NCBI GenBank assembly: GCA_963825335.1
Contig: CAWGSP010000001.1
Span: 2,170,001-2,234,000 of the forward strand
Length of the DNA: 64,000 nucleotides
Direction of reading: 5' to 3'
From: Methanobacterium_B sp963825335
GTDB lineage: Archaea > Methanobacteriota > Methanobacteria > Methanobacteriales > Methanobacteriaceae
Shown here: positions 37,210 through 46,778 of the stretch, one piece after another
How the letters are laid out: each line of letters starts with the position of its first letter
Position numbering within the stretch: position 1 is the first letter of the stretch
Program-made: the position numbers and the translations under genes
The notes under the pieces: model-generated
What the model was told of the DNA's origin: nothing
The model's database searches: none
Seen by the model: the letters and a program-made list of their open reading frames with translations, nothing else

Positions 37210-37397
37210 AACAAATTTCGGATAAAAAAAATTCTTATTATCCGGGTTAAGATAGTATTTTAACATCAATTAAAAAAATCTGTTCACCCCAATATTAGTA
37301 AAACATATGAAATACAAAAATGTCTAGATAATCAGCATGATGAACTTTCATGAATATGTACTCTAATTCTTATTTAATTTTATGGAGATAAAACTAA

Positions 37398-38594
37398 ATG
37401 AAAATAATTGACGGTGGAATATGTGCAGTTGACGGGGTAATAGCTGCAGGTGCTTGCGAAGACGAATACGGTGTGGCATTGATCATAAGCAAAGATGCTA
37501 AGGCTTCAGCAGTTTTTACAACCAACAAAGTCGTAGCCCCACCCGTAATCATAACTCAAAAAGCAGTTAGTAACGGTAAACTATCAGGCATCGTTATAAA
37601 TAGTGGAAATGCCAACTGTTTCACTGGTGAACAGGGAATGAAAGACGGCAATGCAATGGCTGTTAGATTATCAGAAAAACTAGGTTTTGATGTGAATGAT
37701 GCTGCTGTACTATCAACAGGCATTATAGGCCGTGAAATGCCAATGCCAACCATAAACAAGTTAATAGATGAAGCTGCAGAAAGACTTGAAAATTCTAATA
37801 AAGCTTCAACAAGTGCTGCTGAAGCAATTATGACAACAGACACTTTCCCCAAAGAATTTTCTGTAGAAACTGAACTACAGAATGGGAAAAAAGTCAAAAT
37901 TGGTGGTATATGCAAAGGATCTGGAATGATAGCACCCAACATGGGCACAATGTTATCCGTCATAACTACAGACCTCAAAGCTACTCCTGAAGAGTTAAAA
38001 AATGCTCTTAAACTTGCAGTTGACTCTACATTTAATATGGTGGTAGTTGATGGTGACATGAGTACCAACGACACCGTAATTCTCTTGGCTAACGGGAATT
38101 CTGGTGCAAGCATCGATGAAAATTTTCAAGATGCACTCGAACATGTCTGCTCCCAACTGACCCGCATGATAGCAAAGGATGGAGAAGGAGCCACAAAATT
38201 CATAGAAGTAGAAGTAACCAGCGCTGTATCTCCCGAAGAAGCTAGAAAAGCAGCTAAAGCTGTTGTATCATCCTCACTTGTAAAAACTGCAATTTTTGGT
38301 TCTGACCCTAATTGGGGTAGAATAATAGCAGCTGTGGGTTATTCTGGTGCTGATGTAGATGAAAAAACCATCACCATCAAATTTAGTTCGGATGAAACAG
38401 AGGTTGAAATTGTTTCAAAAGGTGTAGTCAAAGCCTACGAAGGCACAAATGAACTCGAAGTAGCAGAGGCAATAATGAAGAATAAAAATATTAAAATATC
38501 AATAGATCTAGACCTCGGCGATGACAATGCCACAGCTTATGGATGTGACCTTAGCTACGAATACATACGTATTAATGCAGAATACAGTACATAA
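37398..38594 (+). CDS. argJ: glutamate N-acetyltransferase (ornithine acetyltransferase) ArgJ
   Basis: The 398-residue protein shows the ArgJ signatures: oxyanion-hole STGIIGREMP, substrate-binding GICKGSGMIAPNMGTMLSVI, VDGDMSTNDTV, KDGEGATKFIEVEV and PNWGRIIAAVGYSGAD. The precursor cleaves itself before T184 (NMG-TML), whose free amine then acts as nucleophile. It recycles acetyl groups between ornithine and glutamate in arginine synthesis. GGAG precedes the ATG. It is followed by argB on the same strand, and argC lies 6 kb further on. Confidence 0.96.
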   Translation: MKIIDGGICAVDGVIAAGACEDEYGVALIISKDAKASAVFTTNKVVAPPVIITQKAVSNGKLSGIVINSGNANCFTGEQGMKDGNAMAVRLSEKLGFDVNDAAVLSTGIIGREMPMPTINKLIDEAAERLENSNKASTSAAEAIMTTDTFPKEFSVETELQNGKKVKIGGICKGSGMIAPNMGTMLSVITTDLKATPEELKNALKLAVDSTFNMVVVDGDMSTNDTVILLANGNSGASIDENFQDALEHVCSQLTRMIAKDGEGATKFIEVEVTSAVSPEEARKAAKAVVSSSLVKTAIFGSDPNWGRIIAAVGYSGADVDEKTITIKFSSDETEVEIVSKGVVKAYEGTNELEVAEAIMKNKNIKISIDLDLGDDNATAYGCDLSYEYIRINAEYST

Positions 38595-38694
38595 ACCAGA
38601 TAAATATTGTTTTAGAAATAGGATTTAAAACAAAACTAAAAAGATTATTTAAATGATGAATCTATGATGATCTAGTTACCCATGGGGAATAATA

Positions 38695-39576
38695 ATGGAA
38701 ACAGTAAATATATTAATCGATGCACTGCCATACATAAAAAAGTTTCATAAGAAGAAGATCATGATCAAATATGGTGGACATGCCATGATAGATGCCGATG
38801 CAATGAGTTCGACGGCACGGGATACTGTACTCTTAAAATATGTTGGAATGGAACCCATAGTTGTCCATGGTGGGGGACCAGAAATTTCCAGGTCCATGAA
38901 TAAAATGGGCAAAGACCCTAAATTTATCGAAGGACTCAGAATAACGGATCAGGAAACCATGAATATCGTTAAAATGGTGCTGGTTGGTAAAATTAATACA
39001 GACATAGTTTCCCAAGTGGGTCTCCATGGAGGTCAAGGGGTTGGAATTTCAGGTAAAGACAGCCATCTAATTAATGCTCACAAAAAAGCTCCACAAGTAG
39101 TTGTAGATGACGCGACTGGAGAAGAAAAAACAGTGGATCTGGGCCTGGTGGGTGAGATAAAAAATGTCAACACAGAAATCGTTGAAATGCTCGCAGCACA
39201 TGATTACATCCCAATCATATCACCGATCGGTATAGACAACAAAGGAAACACATTAAACTTAAACGCCGATACTGTGGCAGGTAACATTGCTGCAGAACTG
39301 CAAGCAGAAAAACTAATAATACTCACAGATGTGCCTGGCATACTAGAAGATCCAAATGATCCTAAATCCCTCATCAAAAAGGTCAAAGTTGATGAAATAA
39401 AAGACCTGATAGATAACGGAATAGTGACAGATGGCATGATACCTAAAGTTGAAACATGTGTGACAGCTATCAATAATGGAGTTAAATCAGCCCATATTAT
39501 CGATGGTAGAATAGAACACTCTGTGCTGCTTGAAATATTCACGACAGATGGTATCGGAACCATGATCACCAAATAA
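38695..39576 (+). CDS. argB: acetylglutamate kinase ArgB
   Basis: The 293-residue protein is an amino-acid kinase fold. It has KKKIMIKYGGHAMID for the phosphate site, VVHGGGPEISRSMNK for acetylglutamate, NLNADTVAGNIAAEL and the C-terminal DGMIPKVETCVTAI. It phosphorylates N-acetylglutamate, the second step of arginine synthesis. An N-terminal helix of about 20 residues (VNILIDALPYIKKFHKK) resembles that of arginine-inhibited hexameric enzymes, so feedback control is possible. A 100-base gap separates it from argJ; GGGGAA precedes the ATG. Confidence 0.96.
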   Translation: METVNILIDALPYIKKFHKKKIMIKYGGHAMIDADAMSSTARDTVLLKYVGMEPIVVHGGGPEISRSMNKMGKDPKFIEGLRITDQETMNIVKMVLVGKINTDIVSQVGLHGGQGVGISGKDSHLINAHKKAPQVVVDDATGEEKTVDLGLVGEIKNVNTEIVEMLAAHDYIPIISPIGIDNKGNTLNLNADTVAGNIAAELQAEKLIILTDVPGILEDPNDPKSLIKKVKVDEIKDLIDNGIVTDGMIPKVETCVTAINNGVKSAHIIDGRIEHSVLLEIFTTDGIGTMITK

Positions 39577-39761
39577 ATTATTATGAATGTTACATATTTT
39601 TTTAGACTTAATTTCGTATCATACCCATATCTCAATAAAAAAAACATGCACATTTATTGTGCCAATGGATCATGAGTTAACCACCAAAGAATCTTTTTAA
39701 AATATAAAAGATCAATTGAATATCATAACAAATTTGTATAGAGCTCACCTTATCTAGAACA

Positions 39762-40778
39762 TCATTGACCATGATGATGGATCAAGTTTAGGAGATAACT
39801 TGCAAAACTGGTGTGAATGTTTAACCCCGTAATATGGTTTCCAATAGATCCACTGAAATTACCCTCAATAACAGCTGCTACAACGAGTAAAACTATTGCA
39901 ATACCAACCAATATTAAAGAATCTCTAAATTTCAGGTAATGCATGTCCAGTATACTGAAGATCTGTTCATCAAGTGATTTGCTTTTTTCAATATCAGAAA
40001 CATCCATCAACATGTTCAAAGCTGTAATTAGCAGTTTAAATCCTGCAGCTGACGCTACAATGTAACCAGCACTTTCGAGTACACCATGGGGAAGTATGTA
40101 GAATATGGTAAATGGATACTGGAAAAATGAAAATCCAATGATCAATCCTGTTTCAATCAGTCCAATTGTAGGTGGAATTCCAAAGAACAATCCATAAATA
40201 TACAGATTTAAAACAGCAATTGTGCTGTTGTTTAGAAATATTGAAAGTGTGTTAACATGACCCATGTGTACCAATGCTGATAAGTACACGATCATAAAAT
40301 TCACAATGAAGTGATGAAAAGAAACAGAAATAAATGGATATATGCCACCAACAAGTGCAGAAACAAAAAATATTGTTGATGAAGCGATTAAAACACTGCT
40401 ATTCCGTTTGTAAAGATTTATGAAAAATGTTTTATAGTTAATAATGGACTTATTTTCCCACAAATCCTTCTCATTTTTAGCTGTATAACCACCCATGGCA
40501 GCAATAAGAAAAAACACTACCATAGTTAAGAGATGGTTTCCAAGACCAAAATAAAAACCGTATATCAACACCAAAATAAGACCGTAGTACACACTGTACT
40601 TGATCTTTACTCCTGTTGAATACCATGTAGATATTACTCCACCTAAAAAAACTAATACAATAAAAGGAATACTGTCTGAAACCAAATTTAACGATAGAAA
40701 ATGATAAGTTTTTATGAGAACAATCCATGCAAGGATAGTTATAATTAAAGCGGAAATTATCGATAAAACCTTTTTCAT
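39762..40778 (-). CDS. SpoIIM-family (DUF95) integral membrane protein
   Basis: The C-terminal 200 residues match the stage II sporulation M / DUF95 family: a hydrophobic STIFFVSALVGGIYPF segment, the NSTIAVLNLYIYGLFFG helix, and the signature LPHGVLESAGYIVASAAGFK. The N-terminal 100 residues add four more membrane helices not found in the short bacterial SpoIIM. In archaea the role of these proteins is unknown; wall or division-related transport is a guess. GGAGAGT precedes the ATG. It ends in a His-rich tail (IHHHGQ). Confidence 0.8.
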   Translation of the reverse strand: MKKVLSIISALIITILAWIVLIKTYHFLSLNLVSDSIPFIVLVFLGGVISTWYSTGVKIKYSVYYGLILVLIYGFYFGLGNHLLTMVVFFLIAAMGGYTAKNEKDLWENKSIINYKTFFINLYKRNSSVLIASSTIFFVSALVGGIYPFISVSFHHFIVNFMIVYLSALVHMGHVNTLSIFLNNSTIAVLNLYIYGLFFGIPPTIGLIETGLIIGFSFFQYPFTIFYILPHGVLESAGYIVASAAGFKLLITALNMLMDVSDIEKSKSLDEQIFSILDMHYLKFRDSLILVGIAIVLLVVAAVIEGNFSGSIGNHITGLNIHTSFASYLLNLIHHHGQ

Positions 40779-40944
40779 AAGTTACTCTCCAATTTTGTTT
40801 AGGATAAATGCTTATCTTATGATATCCGTTATATTTAACTGAATCATCACGATATATTTTTTTATTACAAATTCTATTAAATCAACCGATGTTATCATAC
40901 AAATTTATATTGTCTGAAATCCTATTATGTATGGGGTAAAAACA

Positions 40945-41367
40945 ATGAACTTTGATTGGAAAGCAGTTAGCATAGCATTTATAATTACCATGGTGATATC
41001 TATCATAAGTGGATTTTATTTACCGAAAAATGTGGGTCTTATAGGTCCGTTGATCGCGGGTTTGGTTGCTGGATACATTGTTGGTGTAAGTTATACTGAT
41101 GGTTTTCTAAATGGTGGTGTTCCTGCAGGGATTGCAGGGGCTATATACACTGGATTGTCAGTATTATTTTTGGGTAATATCATACAAAATGTAGCAGTTT
41201 CTGCTGGTTATACAGGATCTACAGAAAATCTTTTGATAGGGGCTGTGGTCGGTGCAGTTTTCGTTGGTTTTGCATTATTTTTGGTTCTGGGTATGTTTGG
41301 TTCGATAATAGGTGTAGCAATATCAAAAAGAAACACAAATAAATCCATTAAACCCGCAGAAAAATAA
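40945..41367 (+). CDS. DUF5518-like small membrane protein
   Basis: The product has about 140 residues with four hydrophobic helices rich in glycine (GLIGPLIAGLVAGYIVGVSY, GGVPAGIAGAIYTGLS, LIGAVVGAVFVGFALFL). This is the layout of DUF5518 proteins common in Methanobacteriales and other euryarchaea. The function is unknown. The ATG at 40945 has GGGGT about 8 bases upstream, and an ATG at 40927 is possible. It diverges from the SpoIIM-like gene and has a basic tail (SKRNTNKSIKP). Confidence 0.7.
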   Translation: MNFDWKAVSIAFIITMVISIISGFYLPKNVGLIGPLIAGLVAGYIVGVSYTDGFLNGGVPAGIAGAIYTGLSVLFLGNIIQNVAVSAGYTGSTENLLIGAVVGAVFVGFALFLVLGMFGSIIGVAISKRNTNKSIKPAEK

Positions 41368-42121
41368 AAATTAGAATAACTATATCAATCCATTATTAAC
41401 ATTAATAATGAGTTAAATAACGAAATTCCCACAATTAAAAATCTGAAAAAAATTCGATTAATAATTTTTTTAAATTTTAATTAAAAAAAGTTACACAATA
41501 TGAATTTGGTTTTTTGTATGAAATTGGAATGCACAGTGCAAAAGCTAGGTAAAACCAGTGCATACCTATTTCAATAATCACCCGCCCCCATGTCCAAATA
41601 ATATCCCATGGATACTAGTTAGACTAGTTAAGATCAATAGTCTATTATATAAATATTTTTTGATTTAATTTTCCAAAAAAATGGGATTTAGAAGCTCTTT
41701 TTTTGATTTTAAGTTATTATAAGGGATTTTGTGTTTTGTATTAATATTGTATTACTCTGAATATTGGAATTATGTATCAAAACCCGTTTAAAATATTGGT
41801 TACACCAAAAAACAGGCGGGATTATATCGTATATTAATTGTGCGATGATCATTAAATTATCATTGGCTTGCATGAATGAAAATAATATATAATGGAATAT
41901 TTTCATAAATAATATTAATCCCATCGTTGTAATTTCCGATTAGATGTTTTTAGATCCCCGGATTGATATTTGATTGTGAGTCATGTAGACATCGTGCCGT
42001 ATATATCCATATTATATGAAATAGTTTCACTTTTTTTGGCATAGATTTGGGTGTAATTGTTGTGGTTTTTGTGTATGAATCTGGTATACATACTTAACAC
42101 GATATGTGAATAGAGTGTATC
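41368..42121 (+). other. intergenic region before the ABC exporter
   Basis: 754 bases of AT-rich DNA. A 71-codon minus frame (41709-41924) has poor codon structure and no SD, so I do not call it. Near the exporter, GTATG at 42073-42077 and CATAC at 42089-42093 form an inverted repeat around CTGGTATA. It lies about 40 bases before the ATG and could be an operator. Nothing else was recognised. Confidence 0.4.
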
Positions 42122-43312
42122 ATGAAATTCAGGAACTTAATCTTAAAAAATATTTTTAGAAATAAAGCACGAAGTTTCTTGGCGGTGATTGGTATCGCGA
42201 TTGGTGTAGCAGCAGTGGTGGGTCTAGGTCTTGTGACCAATGATTTGGCTGCATCGACTCAAAATGCACTCACAGCTGGAGCAGCAGACTTTTCTGTTAT
42301 AAATGGAACAAACACAGGAAATAGTGGGGGAGGAAATGGTGGGGGTTTTGGTAACCAACAAATGGTCAACCAAACAGCAATAGCCGAAATACAAAAAATA
42401 GCGGGAGTACAAAGTGCAGTTGGTGTTTTAAGAACAATGACAGACCTGTCAAATAGTACCACCAGCAGTTCGAGCAGTTCTGGAAATTCTTTTGGTGGCA
42501 ATTTCAGATCATTTACCAGTTTAATTGGAATTAATGGTAGCGATATCAGCATGGATGATTTGGCCATCACCAATGGAACAGTTTACACAGCAAATAACCA
42601 GGTGATCATAGGCCAAAGTGCAGCGGAACAGATGGATAAAACAGTTGGAGACAGTATCACCATATCAAATCAGACTTTTAAAATAGTAGGGATCTACGAA
42701 TCAGGTGATTTCATGGATAATAGGGGAATTGTAATGCCTCTTGGTGAACTCCAGAATCTCACAAATAACACGGGTCAAGTTTCTTTAATTCTGGTTAAGG
42801 CTGCCAATGGTACAGATGCCAGCACACTATCAACAACCATCCAACAAAATTACCCAAATGAACTAACAACAACAACTTCTCTCTCTGGTAATAACCGGAT
42901 GAACAATGGAATCGCTGTCATAAGTTCGGGTGCTTGGGCAGTTTCTTTACTTGCTATCTTGATCGGAGGAATAATTGTTATTGTCACCATGATGAAAGCA
43001 GTGAGTGAGAGAACAAGAGAAATTGGTGTTTTAAGAGCTATCGGATGGAAACAAAAAAGGATATTGACCATGATAATGGGAGAATCTTTGGTTTTATCGT
43101 TGATTGCAGTTGTTGTGGGATTAATAATAGCAGTGGGTATTGTGGAACTGATAATATCAACCCATCTGATACACGGCCTCGAGCCAGCATTTTCACTCGG
43201 ACTTCTGCTTGAAGGAATTGGTGTAGCCCTATTCCTTGGAATAGTAGGTGGAATTTATCCGGCATACAGGGCAAGCAGACTATCACCAATGGAGGCTCTG
43301 CGATATGAGTAA
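42122..43312 (+). CDS. ABC transporter permease, MacB/FtsX type
   Basis: The 396-residue protein has the MacB layout. A first membrane helix follows RNKARSFLAVIGIAIGVAAV. A large extracytoplasmic domain (about 45-270) is rich in Asn, Ser and Gly. Three C-terminal helices form the FtsX domain, with SERTREIGVLRAIGWKQKRI between the first two and the terminal YPAYRASRLSPMEALRYE. Such permeases drive export or mechanotransmission rather than classical transport. The GNSGGGNGGGFG linker near residue 65 is low-complexity. Its stop overlaps the ATPase start by 8 bases. Confidence 0.93.
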   Translation: MKFRNLILKNIFRNKARSFLAVIGIAIGVAAVVGLGLVTNDLAASTQNALTAGAADFSVINGTNTGNSGGGNGGGFGNQQMVNQTAIAEIQKIAGVQSAVGVLRTMTDLSNSTTSSSSSSGNSFGGNFRSFTSLIGINGSDISMDDLAITNGTVYTANNQVIIGQSAAEQMDKTVGDSITISNQTFKIVGIYESGDFMDNRGIVMPLGELQNLTNNTGQVSLILVKAANGTDASTLSTTIQQNYPNELTTTTSLSGNNRMNNGIAVISSGAWAVSLLAILIGGIIVIVTMMKAVSERTREIGVLRAIGWKQKRILTMIMGESLVLSLIAVVVGLIIAVGIVELIISTHLIHGLEPAFSLGLLLEGIGVALFLGIVGGIYPAYRASRLSPMEALRYE

Positions 43313-44012
43313 CAACAACATCATCGAAATAAAAGATCTCAAAAAATCGTACGAAAATGGGACAATCAAAGCTTTAAACGGGATCGACCTCGAAATTAAA
43401 AGGGGAGAATCTGTATCTATCATAGGCCCCTCGGGTTCTGGTAAATCAACACTACTTAACATGATAGGGGCTCTAGATAAATCAGATTCTGGTAAAATCG
43501 TGGTTGACGGTGTGGATCTAACACAAAAACAGGATTTGAGCGAATTCAGATCTGATAAGATAGGATTTGTATTCCAACTTCACAACTTGATCCCAAACCT
43601 CACCGTACTTGAAAATGTCCAAACACCACTGATCGAAACCAATATTCCAGATAAAGAAATGGAACAACGTGCGATATATCTTCTGAAATCTGTAAACTTA
43701 TCAGACAAACTAAATCAAAAACCCACCAAACTCTCAGGTGGAGAAAGACAAAGAGTCGCAATAGCTAGGGCATTAGCCAATCATCCTTCCATTATTCTAG
43801 CAGATGAACCTACAGGAGCTTTAGATTCAGAAACACAGGACGTGATTTTAGACCTGCTCATTGACATACATAAAAAAGAGAATGTCACTTTGATAATGGT
43901 CACACACGAATCTTATGTGGCTAATAAAGCAGAAAGAAGTATATATGTTTTGGATGGTAAAATTCAAGATAAAAAAGCTTTTAATATGAAAAAAGAGAAT
44001 AGATCAATCTAA
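43305..44012 (+). CDS. ABC transporter ATP-binding protein, MacB/LolD type
   Basis: The start at 43305 is set by the overlap with the permease gene and by the N-terminus NNNIIEIKDLKKSYENG. It has Walker A IIGPSGSGKSTLLNM, the Q-loop VFQLHNLIPNLTVLENV, signature LSGGERQRVAIARALA, Walker B IILADEPTGALDS and the switch VTHE. The 235-residue protein pairs with the permease to form one exporter. The substrate could be a peptide, lipid or lipoprotein-like molecule. An oligo-T run at about 44030 probably ends the transcript. Confidence 0.95.
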   Translation: MSNNNIIEIKDLKKSYENGTIKALNGIDLEIKRGESVSIIGPSGSGKSTLLNMIGALDKSDSGKIVVDGVDLTQKQDLSEFRSDKIGFVFQLHNLIPNLTVLENVQTPLIETNIPDKEMEQRAIYLLKSVNLSDKLNQKPTKLSGGERQRVAIARALANHPSIILADEPTGALDSETQDVILDLLIDIHKKENVTLIMVTHESYVANKAERSIYVLDGKIQDKKAFNMKKENRSI

Positions 44013-44178
44013 TTCTTTAAATTCTCTTTTATTTTTTTTTAGAAGGATTTGATGTTTTAGCCATTAACCCTGTTGTTGGGTTTAATAAATAACATGACTA
44101 CTTTTTTGATTTACGTTCAATTATTACGATGGATAATTTTTTAATAACATGGTGATCAAGATGTTACATGGTGAAAAA

Positions 44179-45189
44179 ATGATCAAAGTAGGCGTAATAG
44201 GTGCAAGTGGTTACACTGGTGGAGAACTTCTCAGATTTTTGGATGATCACTCAAAAACCGAAATCGTAGCTGCAACTTCCAGACAGTACAGTGGCCAACC
44301 CATATATAAGGCCCATCCACATCTTAGAGATCTAGACATAACATTTGAAAATATTAAGCCCAGTGAAATAGAAGCTGATATCGTGTTCACAGCAACACCT
44401 CACGGCGCTTCAATGAAAATTGTGCCCGATCTTCTTGATAATGGTATTAGGGTGGTAGATCTGAGTGGAGATTACAGGTTTGATGATCAGGCAGTCTACG
44501 AGAAATGGTATGGTTATAAACAGACTAACCCTTTAAAGGCAGTTTATGGAATGCCTGAAATCAACAGAAAACTGATTAAAGATGCTGATCTAGTAGCTAA
44601 TCCTGGATGTTATCCCACAGGTTCAATACTCGCATGTTTGCCCATTGTGTCAGAGAATATTGTTGATACCATAGTAATAGATTCAAAATCTGGAGTAAGT
44701 GGTGTGGGGGTTAAACCTACAGAATCTTCTCATTATCCTAACTGCAGCGATAGCATATCTCCATATGCTGTTGTAAGCCATAGACATGGCCCGGAAATAA
44801 GAGAAAAATTATCTTATTATGGTGATGCAAGAGTGTCTTTCACACCCCATCTTGTGCCTGTGATCAGGGGAATCTTGACAACTGTACACAGTTTTTTAAT
44901 CGAAGATATGAGTTCAGAATATATATACGATCTCTATCAGGAGTACTATAAGGATGAACCATTTGTAAAAATACTTGAAAAGGGTGAAGTGCCCAGATTG
45001 AGTTCGGTTAGGGGATCAAATTACTGTCATATTGGATGTTTTGATATAGACGAAAATGGAAGGCTGGTGATAGCATCATCAATAGATAATCTTGTTAAAG
45101 GTGCTTCTGGTCAGGCTGTGCACAACATGAATCTGATGTTTGGATTTCCTGAGACTGAATCGATAGATATGCATGGTCTCCATCCCTAA
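44179..45189 (+). CDS. argC: N-acetyl-gamma-glutamyl-phosphate reductase ArgC
   Basis: The start at 44179 is chosen because GGTGAA lies 3-4 bases upstream and the dinucleotide-binding loop must follow directly (MIKVGVIGASGYTGGELLR). The catalytic cysteine is C144 in ANPGCYPTGS; SGVSGVGVKPTESSHYPNC and VSFTPHLVPVIRGIL complete the family pattern. It reduces acetylglutamyl phosphate with NADPH in arginine synthesis, downstream of ArgB. Length (336) is usual. It has its own promoter region after the ABC operon. Confidence 0.96.
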   Translation: MIKVGVIGASGYTGGELLRFLDDHSKTEIVAATSRQYSGQPIYKAHPHLRDLDITFENIKPSEIEADIVFTATPHGASMKIVPDLLDNGIRVVDLSGDYRFDDQAVYEKWYGYKQTNPLKAVYGMPEINRKLIKDADLVANPGCYPTGSILACLPIVSENIVDTIVIDSKSGVSGVGVKPTESSHYPNCSDSISPYAVVSHRHGPEIREKLSYYGDARVSFTPHLVPVIRGILTTVHSFLIEDMSSEYIYDLYQEYYKDEPFVKILEKGEVPRLSSVRGSNYCHIGCFDIDENGRLVIASSIDNLVKGASGQAVHNMNLMFGFPETESIDMHGLHP

Positions 45190-45398
45190 ATATTTTAACT
45201 ACAAAAATTTAAATAAGTTCAGACATATTAATTAAAGAAGAAATTGCAAATTTTTTTTTACTAAAATGGTTTAGTAATAAATAAGAAGTTATTTATAGGA
45301 ATATCACTTTATTAAAGTTACCATAAAAAATATGGTTTAATTTGGAAGGATTTATAATATATCTATATTACTAACAATAGTATGAGATGAGGTGCCTA

Positions 45399-45875
45399 AT
45401 GAAAACAATTATTTTATATTATTCGCGGACAAGGAAAACCTCTCTGGTTGCTAAAACTTTGGCAGGAGAAATTGATGCGGATTTAACCGAAATTATTGAT
45501 CTTAAAGATAGAATGGGAGCTATAAGATATATTAGTTCCGTATTTGATGCTTTAAGAGAAAATAAAACCAGAATTAAACCTGATAATATAGATCTTAATG
45601 AATACAGTTTAATTTATATTGGAACACCTACGTGGGCTTCTAAGCCTGCTCCGGCAATCATTTCTATAATCGACAGAATCGATCTCAAAGATAAAGATGT
45701 TATACTTTTCTCAACCATGGGTAACAGTGGGGGAACCAAGGTAATTGAAAGGATGAGAGAAAAGGTTGAAGCCAGGGGCGGTAAAATAAAAGGCTCCTTC
45801 AGCATTAAGACCAGTGGAAATGATAATAATGATATTATTAATAAAACAAAAAAGGTTATTACCGATATGGATTGA
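45399..45875 (+). CDS. flavodoxin-family protein
   Basis: The ATG at 45399 follows GAGGTG by 5 bases. The FMN phosphate loop is YYSRTRKTSLVAKTLA, slightly unusual in having R-T-R-K in place of the S/T-x-T-G-x-T core. The isoalloxazine loops are IGTPTWASKPAPAI and STMGNSGGTKVIERMREK. It is a 158-residue electron carrier or quinone-reductase-like protein. The upstream DNA contains a TTATTAAAGTTACCATAAA stretch found again at 54088. It is followed by secF-secD with a 57-base gap. Confidence 0.85.
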   Translation: MKTIILYYSRTRKTSLVAKTLAGEIDADLTEIIDLKDRMGAIRYISSVFDALRENKTRIKPDNIDLNEYSLIYIGTPTWASKPAPAIISIIDRIDLKDKDVILFSTMGNSGGTKVIERMREKVEARGGKIKGSFSIKTSGNDNNDIINKTKKVITDMD

Positions 45876-45932
45876 AAGAATACTAGACACAAAATTATAG
45901 ATAATAAAATTTTTGAATAATGGTGATTTTTA

Positions 45933-46778
45933 ATGTCAAGGACGGACAAAATATTAGATAATTACAAACCATTAATAATAATTCCAATAGTCATAACATT
46001 GATTGCATTGGCAATTATCGCTTCTGGTGAACTAAAACAAGGAATAGACCTTAAAGGAGGTTCTGAAGCTGTTTTGCAACTTGAACATCCTATCAGCGAC
46101 GATCAATTGACTGCCCTGGTCAAGAATGCTACAGGCGCACAAATAGTAACTGTAACTACTTCTAACAATAATCAAGCCACAGTTGATATTGCAGGTGAGG
46201 CCGCAAATGTGGTAGCACTTTCCAAGGCCATAAACGGTGTGGCGACTATACAAAGTTACCAATCGGTAGGGCCGCTTTTGAGTCAACAAGCACTGACACA
46301 AGTTTATTATGCACTAGCATTTGCATTTTTATTCATGTCTATAACGGTGTTCATTATATTCAGAAACTTCGTGCCCTCGATTGCAGTTATACTCGCTGCA
46401 CTTTCGGATATAATAATTGCAATTGGTGGTATGGCACTATTTGGGATACCTCTTTCAGTTGCAACTGTCGGAGGATTATTGATGCTTATAGGATACAGTG
46501 TTGATACAGATATACTGCTAACAACACGGGTCCTCAAACGGCGTGAGGGAACCATCAACGAAAGAGCACGTGATGCCATGAAGACTGGTTTTACAATGGC
46601 TGGCGCTGCAATCGGATCTATGGTCGCCCTTTACCTGGTAGTAATATTCTTCATTCCCTATGCAGAGACCTTGGGACAAATAGCAGCGGTCCTGATCATA
46701 GGATTGGTTGCTGATGTTCTAGCTACTTGGCTCATGAACCTTGGAATACTAAGATGGTACCTGGAGGCCCAAAGATGA
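45933..46778 (+). CDS. secF: protein-export membrane protein SecF
   Basis: The 281-residue protein has the SecF layout: an N-terminal helix, the conserved GIDLKGGSEAVLQL (D-x-x-G-G), a periplasm-side domain, and five further helices with FLFMSITVFIIFRNFVPSIA and GYSVDTDILLTTRVLKRREG. SecD-SecF use the proton gradient to help pull proteins through SecYE; archaea lack SecA. The secF-before-secD order and the lack of YajC are typical of euryarchaea. Its stop overlaps the secD start (ATGA). Confidence 0.94.
   Translation: MSRTDKILDNYKPLIIIPIVITLIALAIIASGELKQGIDLKGGSEAVLQLEHPISDDQLTALVKNATGAQIVTVTTSNNNQATVDIAGEAANVVALSKAINGVATIQSYQSVGPLLSQQALTQVYYALAFAFLFMSITVFIIFRNFVPSIAVILAALSDIIIAIGGMALFGIPLSVATVGGLLMLIGYSVDTDILLTTRVLKRREGTINERARDAMKTGFTMAGAAIGSMVALYLVVIFFIPYAETLGQIAAVLIIGLVADVLATWLMNLGILRWYLEAQR

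Noticed and set aside
37556..38113. 185-codon minus-strand frame
   Set aside because: It is antisense to argJ, which is intact and recognisable.
41709..41924. 71-codon minus-strand frame
   Set aside because: It has hydrophobic random-like composition, no SD and no partner genes; typical of chance frames in AT-rich DNA.
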